Of a stretch of 30,920 bases of DNA, positions 29,416-30,920 are shown one piece after another. Origin of the DNA: Phoronis australis (Eukaryota; Phoronida; Phoronidae); assembly GCA_002633005.1 (NCBI GenBank), contig NMRA01000454.1, positions 1-30,920 on the forward strand, given 5' to 3'. Below the pieces are notes generated by a model, which made no database searches, was not told the DNA's origin, and worked only from the letters and a program-made list of their open reading frames with translations. The translations under genes were made by a program, and so were the position numbers. Positions within the stretch are counted from its first letter, which is position 1, and each line of letters starts with the position of its first letter.

Positions 29416-30220
29416 ATAGCGATGTTGCTTGATAACTCGAAAGCTATAATAAACACAAATATATTAGTTCCAAGATACGCACTTTATAGCTTGGTGGCTG
29501 TGGTGCAGGGCTATCTCAGATTTTGACTCCCGAGTTTCCTACGATGGCCGCCTTTGTCTCGACACCTGCTGGATCTCAGCACTCTAGCGGTAGTACCCGG
29601 AAATTGTCGTTTTCAAGGACATTTTTATTTTATGTTTTTTTTTTATTTATTTCAACCTAATGGAAATTATTTTGTTTCGTATCAGAGGTACATTTTTGTT
29701 ATTCATAAACCGTAGGCTGGCGTTAAACTGAACTTCTCTCTCGGTCAAAATTCAGAGATTCGATCGGCACAGGGAAGGGCACTGGGTTACTGCCGGAACT
29801 CAAAGCCTTGGTTGAGCTGTTGTCACTAAAAATAAACTGTTGAATTAATTTTTGACGTGTACCTCTAGTATACACTATGTCTGTAGAGTTAGAAAGAACT
29901 CATTTTGAAGTTGCTCAAACATGATATTTAGATTTATGTAGCTTAAACAAAGAATTTGTGTTATTTTTGTAAATACCTTATTTTTGCAACTACCCGGCAC
30001 ACCAGACTTGTAATCTTTTGTAACCATACCACGACTTAGTGATCATGCTACCTTCAAAATTAAATGAAAGCTACCTTTATGGAATGAAACTACAAAAAAA
30101 TCCAAGTTCATAAGAAGGTAGGCCTAATTGAAATGTCTTAATGGTGAAAACGGATAATTCGGGCAAAATGAAACAGCAAGAGCGTGAAGCGTGAGGAAAT
30201 ATTGAGTTCAATAACTAGAA
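29416..30220. other. Non-coding stretch
   Basis: The frame continues open to 29526 but without THAP similarity. Beyond it only AT-rich DNA with a T-rich run near 29634-29650 is seen. Confidence 0.4.
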
Positions 30221-30442
30221 CCGGTAGCGGAAGAGGGGGGCTCAGACCCCAGATCGTGGCGGAATCGTCAGTGTTCCTGTTTCTTTTAGTCCAGCGATAG
30301 ATTTTCTGAACAGGAGGTCCAACGGTCTACATCCCTGGCCCCTGCAACTTTCATCCCGCCTGTGCACATACAATCGCACTTTGCCCAATGCCACGGGGCA
30401 ACATATGTTGGGCCCCCCTGTGGTATCCTAGATCCGCCACTG
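30221..30442. mobile_element. Small hAT-type non-autonomous element
   Basis: The right end, read on minus, is CAGTGGCGGATCTAGGATAC, a classic hAT-type MITE terminus. At the left, ccggtagcggaagagggggg is a degraded version in the opposite orientation. The 222-bp body is non-coding and GC-rich, with ggggggctcagacccc and ggcccccctg. Target duplications are not clear (aactagaa against aattccag). Confidence 0.55.
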
Positions 30443-30920
30443 AATTCCAGACATTAATTTGACTTAGACAGCGCCCGCAGTAGACCTACCGGAGCTAACT
30501 GTTTGGCTAGGACGAAATGAGTGTGTACCTGAGCTATGAACCTGAAATTTTTTATCAGATTATTTCGTTACAAGATCAGAAAAGCGTGAACTGGGCTATC
30601 GAGTCGACCTAGTCAGAGACTATAGTGCACGTGTTATCTATGACCTACTTTACTCCAGGAGCGTTTTCAAATAGTGCAAAAACACTCATCGATTACCAGG
30701 AACGTCGTTTAGCGACAGTGTATTTGCCTCTGACATCTCGTTCGATTGTCGGGTATCACGTGACTTTTCGCATAGGGGCGGAGCTTGCGATAGGTCAATT
30801 TAGCGGCTTAACCATACATTGCATGCTGTGAGCAAAAACAGCGGGCGGACTAAAAAAAAGGAAGCACCACTGTGAAGTGAGCGTTTGCGATTATTTACTC
30901 CCATTTTCTTGGACTTCTTA
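30443..30920. other. Non-coding stretch at right edge
   Basis: A 68-codon frame at 30625-30831 has no recognised domain and is not called. gggtatcacgtgac (30751-30764) holds an E-box palindrome CACGTG, of unknown relevance. Confidence 0.35.

Overview
This is animal nuclear DNA from a draft assembly, not prokaryotic: genes are split by introns with recognisable splice sites, coding density is very low, and the window is full of microsatellites, minisatellites, inverted-repeat elements and decayed transposons, with N runs at 10778-11646 and 27983-27993 plus single Ns. The mix of argininosuccinate synthase, a potassium-channel exon, Penelope-like and THAP-domain relics and a tRNA-derived SINE suggests a marine invertebrate deuterostome (hemichordate, cephalochordate or echinoderm). 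The sequence alone does not settle which.

Left part (1-4074): four consecutive internal exons of argininosuccinate synthase (ASS1) on the minus strand, about 155 residues including the nucleotide/citrulline signature. Phases agree across all junctions; one intron appears to use a GC donor. The 3' end of the gene lies off the left edge. Its 5' exons were not found; they may lie in the gap or be missing. Introns carry a MITE-like element and a tRNA-derived SINE.

Middle (4075-16700): mostly non-coding. It holds a (TA)n tract, GAT-rich repeats, two candidate exons of unrecognised genes (7496-7583 plus, 9310-9512 minus), local duplications that may be assembly artefacts, the large gap, a hAT-type transposon end, about 0.6 kb of GAT/GAC repeats with a 55-bp minisatellite, a 57-bp minisatellite open in both strands, and two strong hairpins (15166-15221; 16211-16354).

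Right part (16700-30920): one clear coding exon, the T1 tetramerisation domain of a voltage-gated K+ channel of the Shab/Shaw group (16721-17209 plus), with no channel-core exons seen in the following 13 kb. Then come a Penelope-like reverse-transcriptase relic, a small secreted-type ORF, a 26-bp minisatellite of about 24 copies, a possible integrase-type first exon, a region with two heat-shock-element-like sites, a roughly 190-bp tandem repeat, a THAP zinc-finger relic behind CCAAT and YY1-like motifs, and a small hAT-type non-autonomous element.

The genes are unrelated (urea/arginine metabolism, membrane excitability, mobile-element remnants) and no operon-like or pathway linkage is visible. 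I found no convincing new multi-gene system. The most unusual structures are the 144-bp foldback, the GC-AG intron in ASS1 and the isolated K+ channel T1 exon.
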